Below, piece by piece: positions 1 to 10,271 of a DNA stretch of 64,000 bases. This DNA is from Dissophora ornata (taxonomy: Eukaryota > Mortierellomycota > Mortierellomycetes > Mortierellales > Mortierellaceae): contig MU616588.1 of NCBI GenBank assembly GCA_025201705.1, positions 1 to 64,000 on the forward strand, given 5' to 3'. The notes under the pieces were generated by a model, which was not told the DNA's origin, searched no databases, and saw only the letters and a list, made by a program, of their open reading frames with translations. Each line of letters opens with the position of its first letter. Position 1 is the first letter of the stretch. Made by a program: the position numbers and the translations under genes.

Positions 1-28
<28 letters not shown>
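1..28. repeat. A28 homopolymer at window edge
   Basis: The window opens with 28 consecutive A, followed by sequence with no coding signal up to the stop of the TFIIF gene at 267. Its true length is unknown because it touches the edge. Bases 29-266 are AT-rich, with further T runs, and are the likely 3' UTR and terminator of the minus-strand gene. Confidence 0.7.
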
Positions 29-31
<3 letters not shown>

Positions 32-266
32 GAGACGAACACCGACCCATTTCCTCACCCAAACCTCCCCCACATTTCGCACATGTTTACATTTGTTCCT
101 TTCATCGTTTTCGTTATTTTTTTTTTCTTCGGTTAAAGCAAATTGTACAATATATATTTTTTTTTTCCTTTTATCCTCTTTCATTTAAGGACAAGCAAAT
201 CGCAAGCGATATGTGGAATAATGATGCGCAGACAGTAGTTTGCTGCTACCCTGGCGCTGGGTAGCC

Positions 267-2717
267 TCACAAGCCCTCCTTGAGGACCAGGATGCCATCC
301 TGCTGAGTAGCCACTTTCTTGACGATGGTGGCCAGGATATTCTTGTTCTTGGGCTCCTTCCGCAACTTTCTCTTCAATTCTACAATCAAATCGCGAGTCG
401 TCACCTTTGGGCGGCTCCTAAGCAGCGCAATAACCTCGGCCTCGGTAATCAATTGAGAATCTGTAAAACACACAAAAACAAGGAAAGAGTTAGCCACGAG
501 AAAAAGAAATAAGCAAGGCGCATCACTACACAAGTACTGACCATCTCCTGCAGACGAAGACTCGGCCTGCATACTTGAACTTGATGATGAGGCTGCCTCG
601 GATGTCCGGGCATGTTTTTTGCTTGATCCTTCATCTCCTGCCTCTGCTGCATCTGCAGTCTTTTTTCGTTTCTTGTCGAGAGCAGCCCCCGCCGAGCTCG
701 CCTGACCTGCAACAGCGGCTAATGGAGAGGAAGCCTTGCCCGCTATATTAGAAGACCCAACCTTGGTCGATGACGATGCTGCAGATTTGGCTCCTCCCTG
801 GACACCAGCACTTGCGTTCCTTGGGGCAGGTAAGGGGATTTTTGTCTTCAAGGCCTTGGCGCTGACAGGCTTACTGGGCGCAGCTGTCTTGGTTGCACCT
901 GGCTTTTTGGCAATCAGGGGCGCACTCTTGGCGTTGGCCTTGCCTTTAGCCTTTGATTTTGAAGTCTCTTGAGACAGAGAGACCGATTCGTCCTCCTTCT
1001 TTGCATCCTTCTCTTTGTCAATCTCATCCAAGTCCGAGTCAGAAGAGTCCTTGTCCTGTGATTTTTTGAGTTCGAGTATTATTCGACAATGAGCGCAAAC
1101 GGGGGAAAAATATATAAGTATGGCGTTCAACAAGACAAAATGTAAGCTGGTGGTGAACCCGGCTTGATAAAGAGCTCAAGGACTTACACTGGCATACGGA
1201 TCTTTCTCGTCATCACTGGCATAAACTTTGTTTTTCTCCAACTTTAAGAGCGCCTTCTTCACCGCCTTTCCATTGTCTGTCAAACGTCCTTTGTCGTCTT
1301 CTTCGTCTTCATCTTCGTCAGAGTCCATTGCGGGTCCTTGTCTTCTCCGAGGCTAATAGAGTCCATCATTGCATGCAAGAAATGCGTGTCAATAACATTC
1401 TTTCACAAAAGCACATCTACATAAACGGAAAGCAATCCCTTTTTTTTCTTTCGATACGTACATCATCCTTTGCATCGTCCTCAAACCCAGGCATCTCTGA
1501 CGGCATTTCTTCATCATCTTGCCAGACTTCGTCAAAGTCCATCTCATCAACATCCCCGTGCTTTCCTCGCTTCTTCTTTCTCTCTTTGGCTTCGTCCTCA
1601 TCGTATCTGCTCGAGTTAAAATGAAATGGTAGAGTTAATATCTGCGCATCACACAGTGCGAGCTGGTAGCTGTCTAGAGGAAATACATACCCAACATCGT
1701 CTTCATGATCGACAGCCATTAAATGGTCGGCCTCGATATCCTCCTCTGCGTTCTCTTCTCCATCCTCTGTCTTGGCCTTGTTCTTTGATCGCATCAGCCA
1801 TCGAATACTGCTATTGTTCTGCTTTTGGGACTTTTGGAACTAAAAATGATGATAGTCGCGACAATATCAACAAGATGAGCATAGGATTGAATACTACAGC
1901 ATCAACTATCCTCAAGGATGAAGAGAAAACGCATCTGCCTATGCTTTACCTGTTCTTCGGCCTCCTCGGCGGTAAGGGTCGTATACTGGATCTTTGGCGT
2001 AAACTTGTACCATTTGTCCGCAGGGACGACCTTGAATCCATCATCTGAGAAAAGAAACAGGACATAGTTGGCATGCTGACCTCCCTCGAGTTGACCGGTC
2101 CAGTTGTTCTGACTGTCATAGTCCTCGACCACCCAGGGTGCAGCTTCGATCTCCTTTTTCTTGCGTTCCTCCTCATTGGCGATATAGATCTGTCGCGTGC
2201 GCTTCTTGAATAGCATCTGTTTGTTGCGAACGCCTCCTCCGTAGGGTGCAATTAACGAAGTGTCCGCGCCCGTGGCCGGTGCTGGCGCCACTGCCCCATT
2301 AGCGCCTCCACTTGCAGAACCAGAAGTCCCGTCTTTTTTATCGCCACCGCCACCAGCTGCTGCATCTTTGGCGTTGTTGTTGTTATTTTGGTTACTGTAC
2401 TTGTTGTTGTAATAGTTGAATCGTCCGTGATAGTGATTGTTTTCATTCCTTTTACGGTGCAGCTTGACTGGTGCAGCAAAGTTTGTTGGGTTGACCTCCT
2501 TATTGCCATGGAATCGCATGACATGGTGGAGAACATCATGAGATGTCGAAACGAGCTTGTAATCGTCGTAGGTGCCTGGCGCAGGTTGGGGCACTGGCTT
2601 TTCAATCTTTTTCTTGATAGCTGGGCCGTTGCTACTACCACTGGCCCCGACGCCGAGCGCCCGCTGTTGCTGGGTGCGGTTCGATTGCACAGGTGGACGG
2701 GAGCGCAGGAATGACAT
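267..2717 (-). CDS. TFG1: Transcription initiation factor TFIIF alpha subunit (RAP74/Tfg1)
   Basis: Large subunit of general factor TFIIF, which binds RNA polymerase II and helps it enter the preinitiation complex; nuclear. Six exons fit: 2717-1950, 1818-1691, 1606-1462, 1352-1188, 1055-542 and 460-267, giving 637 aa with consistent phases. Exon 1 carries the N-terminal dimerisation region, including a KRTRQIYIANEEERK stretch and a WVVEDYDSQNNWTGQLEG block typical of RAP74. The middle is acidic (runs of D/E), then Ala/Ser/Lys-rich linker. Residues about 573-637 form the C-terminal winged helix (ITEAEVIALLRSRPKVTTRD...). The start is the first ATG before the conserved MSFLRSRPP. A TATA-like element lies about 100 bp upstream. 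Identity is firm; the acceptor of exon 4 is the least certain boundary. Confidence 0.93.
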
Positions 2718-2818
2718 GATGAAAAACTGCGGTCGGCCACAAAAAAAAAGAAAGTCAAACACAAACAAGAACGGAGTGATGGCTGAAGATGCATGTAAAG
2801 TGCATCGCAAGTCAAGGC

Positions 2819-2826
2819 TATTTATA
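2819..2826 (-). promoter_or_regulatory. TATA-like box upstream of TFIIF alpha
   Basis: Reads TATAAATA on the minus strand, about 100 bp upstream of the proposed start codon at 2717. Position and sequence suit a fungal core promoter; no transcript data were available. Confidence 0.45.
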
Positions 2827-2989
2827 CCCTGCGGATACACCCCTTAAAAGTCAGCAGTCCCACAGTCGAGTCGATTACGGGCTTCGACGGTTGTTTCCCG
2901 AATAAAAGGAGCTACTCCAACTATATAACGAACTCGTCTGGATATCCAGCGCGCTCAGTGCTGGGAACACCGAGACATTAATTACATCG

Positions 2990-3990
2990 GGATATGTGTT
3001 ACGACATAGTCGAGAACGTCAACACGGCCATGGCTGACTTCGACTACTTCATCCATACCCCGACTATCAGTGTTGGTATTGATTATAACATTGAGGGACA
3101 CATTGACTAACGTTGTAGGCCTCTTCAGCACGCATAGCGACGTCGATGAGGAGACCTGTCAACAGATGATGCAGCGTGTCAGGCATGTCAAATCCAAAAC
3201 ATATCTAGTGTACGTAAATAGAGCCACAAACAACCTGCCGATATCAGGCCAAGGCATTAATGATTAGATCCACAACCAGTGCAACATAGTGACAGACAGT
3301 ACGAATAGGTAGCCGGGGCTTGCGCCGCGCGCCGGGTATAGTGGCTACATCTACATTAGTCGAAGATGACTTCTACAACCGTCTTGACACCAACATGCGT
3401 ATCAAGGAGAACCTATCGCGGAATGGCTTTATACAACGGTTCATGTAGCAGACAGACGGTGTCTGCCAGATATGCTATTCAAGCAGCGCAAGGACCCGAC
3501 TCTCAAGTCGCAGAAAGAAATCCTGGATACGATCAAGAAGGAGCGCCAACAGCAGATCGCCGATGCAAGGCGTCTAACACACGAGGCCTTCATGTCGCTG
3601 CGGCAGGCGAGAGAGCTGGTGCCAACGGATAAGCATGTAATCTCCAAGTACCTTAGACTTGATTAGCGCATGCAGATTTTTGGTCCTAGTCTGATAATCA
3701 AGTCATCAATTCTCATAAAATTGCAACACTATGCTCAATACGCTGCACCGCTCAGCCCAGGTGATTGTCCTTTTGACGCTGCCTCCAGATCAATCCACAA
3801 AACGTACGCTTTAATCCACTTCTTCTTGACGAAGTCATTAAGAAGCGTTTTAAATGGCTCGCTTTTGATAGGATGCCGCTTTGACACAGTAACCTGGAGC
3901 AGACGGTCGGGGGGCTATCAACATGTCCACGCAAGCGGAAGTGGGACTCTTGGGTACACAGAATGTCTTTCGAGCTACGCCTTCCTTGAT
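2990..3990 (+). other. Gene-poor stretch with short open frames, probably relics
   Basis: No intact gene is recognisable. Short plus-strand frames with protein-like composition occur at about 2996-3109, 3070-3267, 3362-3447 and 3472-3666 (64 aa, Lys/Arg/Gln-rich, helical in appearance). They are separated by stops and show no family motif I recognise. They lead into the damaged NTPase copy that starts near 3926 and may be earlier parts of that relic or of another dead element. Function is not assigned. Confidence 0.3.
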
Positions 3991-4620
3991 CTTGTCAAAA
4001 CTCATATCGAATGAACTACTGTCTGCTTATCCAGACGCGTTAATGTAATACTAATAATACTACTATTTGAACTGGTGTATCATTTGAGAGAGTTTATCTC
4101 CGTGGTGACGAAGCCTTTTGGACTGCCTTTGGCAATGCCCTCCGGTTCAACCACAGCAGTCTCGAAGCTATTGGAGCCTTCGTCGATTTTCTCAAGGCCT
4201 TCTCCCACAACGCCTGGGTTGAGAACGAGAAGATTGTTGTGTTAATCGCCGAGTTTGATTTGATGCATGAGGCAAGCGACAACATTCGCAACTAGTGTTT
4301 GAGTGCATTCCGAACAATCCGACAGAACAACGCTCGATATGCCATTGGCAGCATCATTGTGTGAGGGACTTTCAGCATTCAGCATTTGACCACGACAGAT
4401 CCGCATGCACCTCCTTTCAATACCAATGCAACTGTTAAAAACCCGTACTTTACTCGGGAGCAGACGCAACAGCTCTTCAATGAATATGCAAATGATGAGA
4501 AGATAGCAATGCTGATGGAATTGTTCGAGACATATTCTCCAAGTCAAATGGTTATGTTCAAAACATGGTTGGTGCGTTATTGCTTTATACGTGCACCGCT
4601 CTACTGGTTCTGAATAATGA
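3926..4620 (+). pseudogene. Damaged P-loop NTPase (Crinkler/AAA-like), plus-strand copy
   Basis: The conceptual product keeps SKLISNELLSAYPDALM, then (after an intron-like GTAATACTAATAATAC) LRGDEAFWTAFGNALRFNH, a Walker B-like IVVLIAEFDLM and, after stop codons, a PYFTREQTQQLFNEYANDE block. These blocks fit the STAND/Crinkler-associated ATPases common in Mucoromycota and Mortierellomycota. The P-loop is missing, and the Walker B motif reads LIAEFD where the neighbouring copy has LIDEFD, so a catalytic Asp is lost. Stops fall after the Walker B region. It lies tail to tail with the minus-strand copy. Family assignment is from motif memory, so moderate confidence. Confidence 0.55.
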
Positions 4621-5013
4621 ATCCTCTGGTTTGCTTTCTGTAGTCATCCCCTCGAACAATTTCATCAGCAATTGTTATCTTCTCATCATTTGCATACTCA
4701 TTGAAGAGCTGTTGCGTCTGCTCCCAGTGTCGTTGCTTGCTTCGTACATCAAATCAAACTCATCGATCAACACAACGATCTTCTCGTTCTTAACCCAGGC
4801 GTTGTGGGAGAAGGCTTTGAGAAAATCGACGAGGGTTTCAATAGCTTCGAGATTGCTGTGGTTGAACCGGAGGGCATTGCCAAAGGTAGTCCAAAAGGCA
4901 GCTTCGTCACCACGGAGATTGACTTCCTCAAATGGTACACCAGTTCATATAGTAGCATTATTAGTATTACATTAACGCGTCTGGATAAGCAGACAGTAGT
5001 TCATTCGATATAA
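4003..5013. repeat. Inverted repeat formed by the two NTPase copies
   Basis: Bases 4003-4275 and 4456-4533 on the plus strand match the reverse complement of 5013-4742 and 4728-4648 with scattered substitutions. The arms are tail to tail, with a spacer of about 114 bp (4534-4647). The plus arm has extra sequence (4276-4455) that the minus arm lacks. The arrangement could extrude as a long hairpin. Confidence 0.8.
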
Positions 5014-5263
5014 GTAACTTGCAACTAGGGCGCAGGTATAGCCGTGTTGTCTTTCCAGAGGTTCGCGCGCCTACAAGCATTATGAGCTTTTGCTCTTCAA
5101 TGCCCTTCAACATTTCATTATGTTCCCCACTATCCGCAGGATCCACGTAGTAGACCGATTGTGCTTCATTGAATCTGATTCCTCCATAGACAGTCCATTT
5201 CTTCTTTTTCGGGGCTGGTGGCGCTAACGATAGTGAAGAGAGGAACGAGACAAGGCTTGTCAT
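4648..5263 (-). pseudogene. Damaged P-loop NTPase (Crinkler/AAA-like), minus-strand copy
   Basis: Starting at 5263 the frame reads MTSLVSF..., then KKKKWTVYGGIRFNEAQSVYYV and a Walker A motif GARTSGKTTR, an intron-like gap, LRGDEAAFWTTFGNALRFNH and Walker B IVVLIDEFDLMYE. Both nucleotide-binding motifs look intact. Just after Walker B (about 4738) the sequence jumps directly to the EQTQQLFNEYA region, a deletion of roughly 180 bp relative to the plus-strand copy, and the frame is lost. Upstream of 5263 there is no clear promoter. A truncated gene is more likely than a functional short protein. Confidence 0.55.
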
Positions 5264-5589
5264 AAGTTGAAAAGAAAATCCCCTGTTCGTGATGTTGAGT
5301 ATAAAAAAAGATCTGAAGCTGTCGAGCACGTCTAATGCCTTGTACTGAAGAAAACGCCATTTTGATATTCAACGCGCACATAATGGCTCATTAATTCGCT
5401 TCCTCATTCACCATTGTCGTATTGCCATAGCTCCGCAACCCCACACGAAGCGGGTCTTTTCAAAAAAAGATAGTCTTCATTTTGATGCGAATATCAGTGA
5501 TGGGACAGAGATAGACTCGTAATGAACGAACTCAAGTTCAATGGACACCTGCATTTATTTGCTCAATGTGGGAGCTTCTTAAAGTTGTT

Positions 5590-6491
5590 ACGTCTTGCAT
5601 GCTGAAAGGACTTGACCCGCCTTGCTGAATGACCGCTCAGATTCCAATGAAGTCGCCTGAATGCAAAGGTATTGAACGCGCTACACGTGCCAACAGTCGC
5701 GAGTCCTCATCCTCCTTTTGGCTCAGCCAGAAGTTCTAAGGGGTGTCCGTGTAGCATGCGTAATCATCTGACTCCTCTTCAAACCTCACTTCTGTAGGTA
5801 TCCACCTGAAATGTTGCGATGGCTTTAGACACCTGTGCACCCTGCGGTTCCTTTGCCCTCTCATTGCCCTCCTTCTGTGAGGCTACAGCTGGTATAGCAA
5901 GGTCTCTTGCTTTGCCGCTGAGTGTGGAGCCGTCGCCGGATATCTCAAGCTTCATCACTACAAGTGACAAACAAGCACGGTTGAGAAAAATAGCAAGAAG
6001 CGTGGCATCGGGGATGCCTTTGAGTGGCCACGATTCCGTGATCAGTTTCTCCAGACAGGTGTGTAGCTCACGCGCTTCCGTCGTAACGAGCGAGCCAAGT
6101 GCCGGAAGCATCGCGTGGACCCTGCGATAGATGTGCTGGATTATTGGGTAGAGATTGCTTCAGCCCAATACGTGAAATCAGCTGCCGGTTGCAAAAGTCG
6201 AATGATTTCTCGAAGTACCTCACCCTGCCTTTTGCCTTATCGTCCTTTGTTCCAGACATCATAGCACTGTGGTTTGCTGCATGCGACGACTCTCGCTACC
6301 ATGGTGTAGCGCGAGTTCCATCGTGCTTGATTCATTGGAAGCGGCTTGTACCGCTTCGATAAGAGTCTACCCTGCTCCTTGTTGAGGATATCCATGACAG
6401 CGCTGTTACCCCGGAAACATGTGGCATCTGTCGAACAACCTATCAGCACGAGGAGTAAGTTCCCATGCCTTCCCTGCATATCGTCATGCAT
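5590..6491 (-). pseudogene. hAT-family transposase relic
   Basis: Minus-strand fragments in several frames spell parts of a hAT transposase. Near 6310-6340 is QARWNSRYTMVAR, matching the conserved RWNS core. At 5779-6111 is a frame with NRACLSLVVMKLEISGD. At 5600-5690 is the C-terminal dimerisation signature LARVARSIPL... followed in another frame by QATSLESERSFSKAG. Stops and at least one frameshift (about 5650-5665) separate the pieces, so the gene is dead. No terminal inverted repeats or 8-bp target duplication were identified, so element ends are not defined. Confidence 0.7.
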
Positions 6492-6782
6492 TTTCCAATC
6501 CCCGCTAATTGAGTACGGTGTACAAGACCAAAAATTAGTGCAGTGTCTAGAAACGCGTGTTAGGATTCTTACAACAGAACTACTCCAGATTGAGAGCGAC
6601 CATCATCATGCCAATAACCACTGTTGCCAACGTGAAGTCGGGAGTCATAAAATGACATGTCACACCAAGGTATTTCCTTCTATCGACACTGTCTACGTAA
6701 TAGCGCTATGATGCACAGGGCAATGAATGTGCTGTAGCACGTTGTTGTACAGAATGTGTGCCCTTGTGCATGAAAATCCGGA

Positions 6783-6866
6783 GGTGCCCGGAATGTCCGT
6801 AGGGCGAGCGGGGTGCCTGGAATATCCGTAGGGTGGACGGGGTACCCAGAATGTCTGTAGGGTTCG
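6783..6866. repeat. Three degenerate tandem copies of a 28-29 bp unit
   Basis: Units at 6783-6810, 6811-6839 and 6840-6866 share the pattern GGTRCCYRGAATRTCYGTAGGG plus a variable G-rich tail. They end 9 bp downstream of the histone H2A stop codon, which is on the minus strand, so they may lie in its 3' UTR or termination region. Confidence 0.75.
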
Positions 6867-6874
6867 GGGCAAGT

Positions 6875-7320
6875 TCAGTGATGGCTAGGCATTAGCACTT
6901 GATGTATATTTGGCAAGACGCCGCCTTCAGCGATCGTAACATTCGCCAGGAGGCTGTCCAACTCATCGTCGGTCCTGATCGCCAGCTGCAAATGTCGCGG
7001 GGTGATCCGGTGCTTCTTGTTTTCTCCTGCCGCATTCCCAGCAAGCTCCAGAATATCTGCGGTCAGGTACTCGAGCACAGCTGCCAAATAGACAGGTGCA
7101 CCAGCCTCGATCCGGCGCGCATAGTTGCCATCGCGCAAGAGGCGGCGCAGGCGGCCGACTGGGAACTGGAGGCCAGCCTCCATGGTTGATACGGCAGATG
7201 TAGAGTGTGTCAGGGAGAGACAGAGAACAGGCTCTAGAAGAGAAAGTTTGTAGGCGACGAACTTTAGCTGCTTACTTTGGCTGAGCGCGTCGAAGGCTGC
7301 GTGCCACTACTACCGGACAT
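6875..7320 (-). CDS. Divergent histone H2A variant
   Basis: Core histone that would pair with H2B in the nucleosome. Two exons, 7320-7276 and 7177-6875, join exactly to give 115 aa, with the junction inside the conserved [12 protein letters not shown]. The histone fold is complete ([57 protein letters not shown]). Differences from canonical H2A are clear. The 15-residue N-tail has only one Lys. NYARRIEAG replaces the usual NYAERVGAG. The acidic patch reads TADILE and TDDELDS. The C-terminus ends PSHH, without the H2A.X SQ motif or the usual Lys-rich tail. No H2B gene lies beside it. Family identity is firm; whether it replaces or supplements canonical H2A cannot be told. Confidence 0.92.
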
Positions 7321-7955
7321 GGCGCGGGTGTTGGCAGATGACAGAGAAAGAAAATGGGTGGCAATAGAAGGCGTGGGTGAGGTGCAGCTGTTGGTGGAGG
7401 TGATTGGGACGAGGCAGAGAAGCTTTTGTGATGCTCCTTGGCAGCTGTTGGTGGCAACGGTGACTGCTATGGCAGCGTGGCACACATGTGTTCTGCAATG
7501 GTGTCTGGCACGACGCACCAGGACGGTGCGAAAACAAATGCAGGGAGCGATAGCAAAGAGGCGAACGCCAGCTAAAAAACATTTAATTAAACAACAGTGT
7601 AAACAATGATCACCGCAATAGTGCGAGAGGAGGGCTCTCATCATCTCCCATCCTATCCTCATCTCCGCTGCTCTCGCGCTCTAAATGTCTGCACACTTAT
7701 ATTTATCTCTTCGCTTCGCGACTAGTGGGTGAGTGGGTGGGCGCGATGGCACCGGGGGGGTCGAGGGCTGTCAAGGGCCAGGGAGGGCCCTGGCCGCCCC
7801 TCTTTTCCGTCTCTCCCCTCCTCGCCTCCTTCTCTCTCTCTCTTACACTCTTCGTTGTCCATTGTCCATTGCCCTCTCCCTTGCCCGATCGTCCCATCTG
7901 CCGCTCCTCATTCCGAGCAAGGACAAAACTCCCACCCTATAACGGCTGCATCCTA
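7321..7955. promoter_or_regulatory. Divergent promoter region, H2A (-) and coiled-coil gene (+)
   Basis: 635 bp between two start codons facing away from each other. It includes an AT-rich ATATTTATCT segment near 7698 and a CT-rich leader at about 7795-7900 before the plus-strand ATG. The frame upstream of 7956 is open but has leader-like composition, so the coding start was set at 7956. Confidence 0.5.
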
Positions 7956-10271
7956 ATGTCTTTCGAATCACCCTCCCCTGCCCACCACCTGCACCACCGC
8001 CCTGGCCCCGCCAACGAGGCCCTGGCCGCCCTGAAAATCGCCGCCAGCGCCTCTTTTTTTTCTGACAACCACCAAAACAACTCTACCCCCACCCAAACGC
8101 CAGCAGCGGCAAGGCTGCCTGCCCTCCAACCCATCACCACAGCCATGTTCAGTCCCGTCCGCTCAACGCACCCCTACAATAAGCTTGATCATCCCCACCC
8201 CACGATGGTCCCCACCCGTGGCCCTAGTAAGCCCCTGACGCTCCAGCACCATGCAGCACCACACGCTTCTCAAACCGGTCTGCAAACCCCACAAACCCCA
8301 CACTTTCGCACACATCATAGCCACCCTCACATGTCCTCCTTGCCCTCTCCACCTCTCTCCTCCGTGGAACCTCCTCACAACTCTGGCTTCTTCCCAAAGT
8401 CGCCTCTTCAGGAACGCTGCGAGGCCCTGGAGACTGAGCTTTCGGCACTCAGACTCCGTCTCAAGCGCTCGGAGCGCTCTTCGACCTTTCGCGAGAAGCG
8501 CCTTTCGCTCTTCCAGCAGCAATCCTCCGATACCCAACAGTCCCTGCAATCCCTCATGCTCCAATACGAAACAACCCTTTCTCAGCTGCAAGATTCTCAG
8601 CAGGAGCTTAGCGAAGCAAAGGTCACGCTCTCCAACAATAAGGATCTCATCCGACAATTGGAGAACACGACACAAGAACAGGAAAGCAAACTCTGTGAGA
8701 TTCTTACTGAGCGAGAGACCCTTTCGGCCGAGATGATGGAGAGCTATACCGAAAACACAAAGCAACAGAAGCGACTCAACACTAGCACGGAAAAGGTCGA
8801 GAGGTTGCAGCAGGAGAACCGGCAGCTGATTGAACAGCTCAAAGAGCTTCGAACCAAAGTCGTAGAGGTCTCAGGTGCCCAGCTGGATGTTGTGGAATCA
8901 TTGGACCGCGAGAAGACGCGAGGTGGCCAAGCCGTCATCGAGCTGGAGAAGGAGGTAAACAAGTACAAGGCCGAGGTAGATAGGTTGCAGGACCTGGTGC
9001 TGATGATGGGCAACCGTCATGTCCAAGTCCAGGCACAACTCTCATTTTTCCAACAGCAGGCTCAACAACTCCAACAGCAGTTGGACCAATCCCAGCAGCA
9101 GACATCATTCGCTAATAGCCTGGAACACACAGCCGGCACAAGTTCAAACAAAGCACATTCGCCCAATTCGTCCACAACAGCGACTTCCACAGCAGCCAAG
9201 CACGGAAGTCTGATTATGGGAGATAGCACATTGACCTCGCTCTTGACCTCCGTTGCCTCCGTTGCTGCAACATCGCACTCTCGGCGGACAAAGCTCGCCC
9301 GCCGTTTTACAGTGAACGCGCCACGCAAGGACGGGGAGCTCACACTTGAGCAGCGCAAGTGTGAATTTCTGATGGACCAGATTTCTGTGCTCCAGCGCGG
9401 ATACGATGCCCTTCGCCAGGACAAAGTCACCCTCGAGTTGCAACTTGACCTTATGCAACGACAGCACCAATACCACCAGCAACAGCGACAAAAGCGCCGC
9501 GATTCGCAAAGACGCACGCTGGGTCACGAGCAGTCCTCAGCACTCTCAAAGGCGCTCGCCATCATGGTCTCTTCGTCAACTTCAACGCCCTCTGCCTCTG
9601 CCGCCAGTGGGCTATCCACCATTCCATCAACGCCCCTCCTGCCAACAATCTCGGCTGCAGAACAAGAGCGAGAAAAGGCCCGAATCCAGTACGAACTCGA
9701 GCAGGCACAGATCCGGGCGCAAAAGGAGGCCGAAGAGAAGGAACTCCAACGTCTAGCTGCCAAGGCTGCTGCAGAGGAGGCAGAACGAGAGGCCATTCGA
9801 CTCCGACGCGCAAAGTCCATTCATCTAAAGGAAACTCTAGCCTCGCTTGAATCAAAGCGGACGCGATCTGACAGTGCCACAATCCAATTTTCGAGTTCTG
9901 AGGAGCTGAAGCACTTGGAAAACTTCCGTCTCGCCAATGAACAATCACAAGTATCAGGAAGTTTCCATAGCGCTGCTGCAGCGCGTGCGAGTAGGCGGAT
10001 GGTGTCCCCTTTCTCTTCCAGTAGTCGCTCGTCTTCGATGTCGCCCTCGTTCCCCTCACCGTCTCCACTTTCGGCTATCACGACGCCAGGCCTGTCTTCT
10101 TCTTCTTCGTCATCATCGCCATCGTCACTGTCGCATTCCTTGCAGGCGAAGCAGTTGGTTCCTTATACCCATTCTTCCAAACATCAACACTCTGCCTCTC
10201 AGTCTCACCAGGCATATACCTATAATATCGACCAATGCAGCTGTTGCCTGGGCCCCATGATTGAGATCTAG
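7956..10271 (+). CDS. Large coiled-coil protein, function unknown
   Basis: Intron-free 771-aa frame. The first 150 residues are rich in His, Pro and Ser and look disordered. From about residue 155 to 380 there is a long heptad-like coiled coil (ERCEALETELSALRLRLKRSE..., QQENRQLIEQLKELRTK). After a Ser/Thr-rich linker a short conserved-looking block LTLEQRKCEFLMDQISVLQRGYDALRQDK begins a second coiled coil. A third, very charged helix follows (EQEREKARIQYELEQAQIRAQKEAEEKELQRL). The C-terminal third is Ser-rich. No catalytic motif is seen. It may be a cytoskeletal or septation scaffold, but that is a guess from architecture. A C10 run follows the stop codon. Confidence 0.8.
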   Translation: MSFESPSPAHHLHHRPGPANEALAALKIAASASFFSDNHQNNSTPTQTPAAARLPALQPITTAMFSPVRSTHPYNKLDHPHPTMVPTRGPSKPLTLQHHAAPHASQTGLQTPQTPHFRTHHSHPHMSSLPSPPLSSVEPPHNSGFFPKSPLQERCEALETELSALRLRLKRSERSSTFREKRLSLFQQQSSDTQQSLQSLMLQYETTLSQLQDSQQELSEAKVTLSNNKDLIRQLENTTQEQESKLCEILTERETLSAEMMESYTENTKQQKRLNTSTEKVERLQQENRQLIEQLKELRTKVVEVSGAQLDVVESLDREKTRGGQAVIELEKEVNKYKAEVDRLQDLVLMMGNRHVQVQAQLSFFQQQAQQLQQQLDQSQQQTSFANSLEHTAGTSSNKAHSPNSSTTATSTAAKHGSLIMGDSTLTSLLTSVASVAATSHSRRTKLARRFTVNAPRKDGELTLEQRKCEFLMDQISVLQRGYDALRQDKVTLELQLDLMQRQHQYHQQQRQKRRDSQRRTLGHEQSSALSKALAIMVSSSTSTPSASAASGLSTIPSTPLLPTISAAEQEREKARIQYELEQAQIRAQKEAEEKELQRLAAKAAAEEAEREAIRLRRAKSIHLKETLASLESKRTRSDSATIQFSSSEELKHLENFRLANEQSQVSGSFHSAAAARASRRMVSPFSSSSRSSSMSPSFPSPSPLSAITTPGLSSSSSSSSPSSLSHSLQAKQLVPYTHSSKHQHSASQSHQAYTYNIDQCSCCLGPMIEI

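Noticed and set aside
8163..8765. 200-codon minus-strand frame inside the coiled-coil gene
   Set aside because: Shadow of the strongly biased codon use of the long sense frame.
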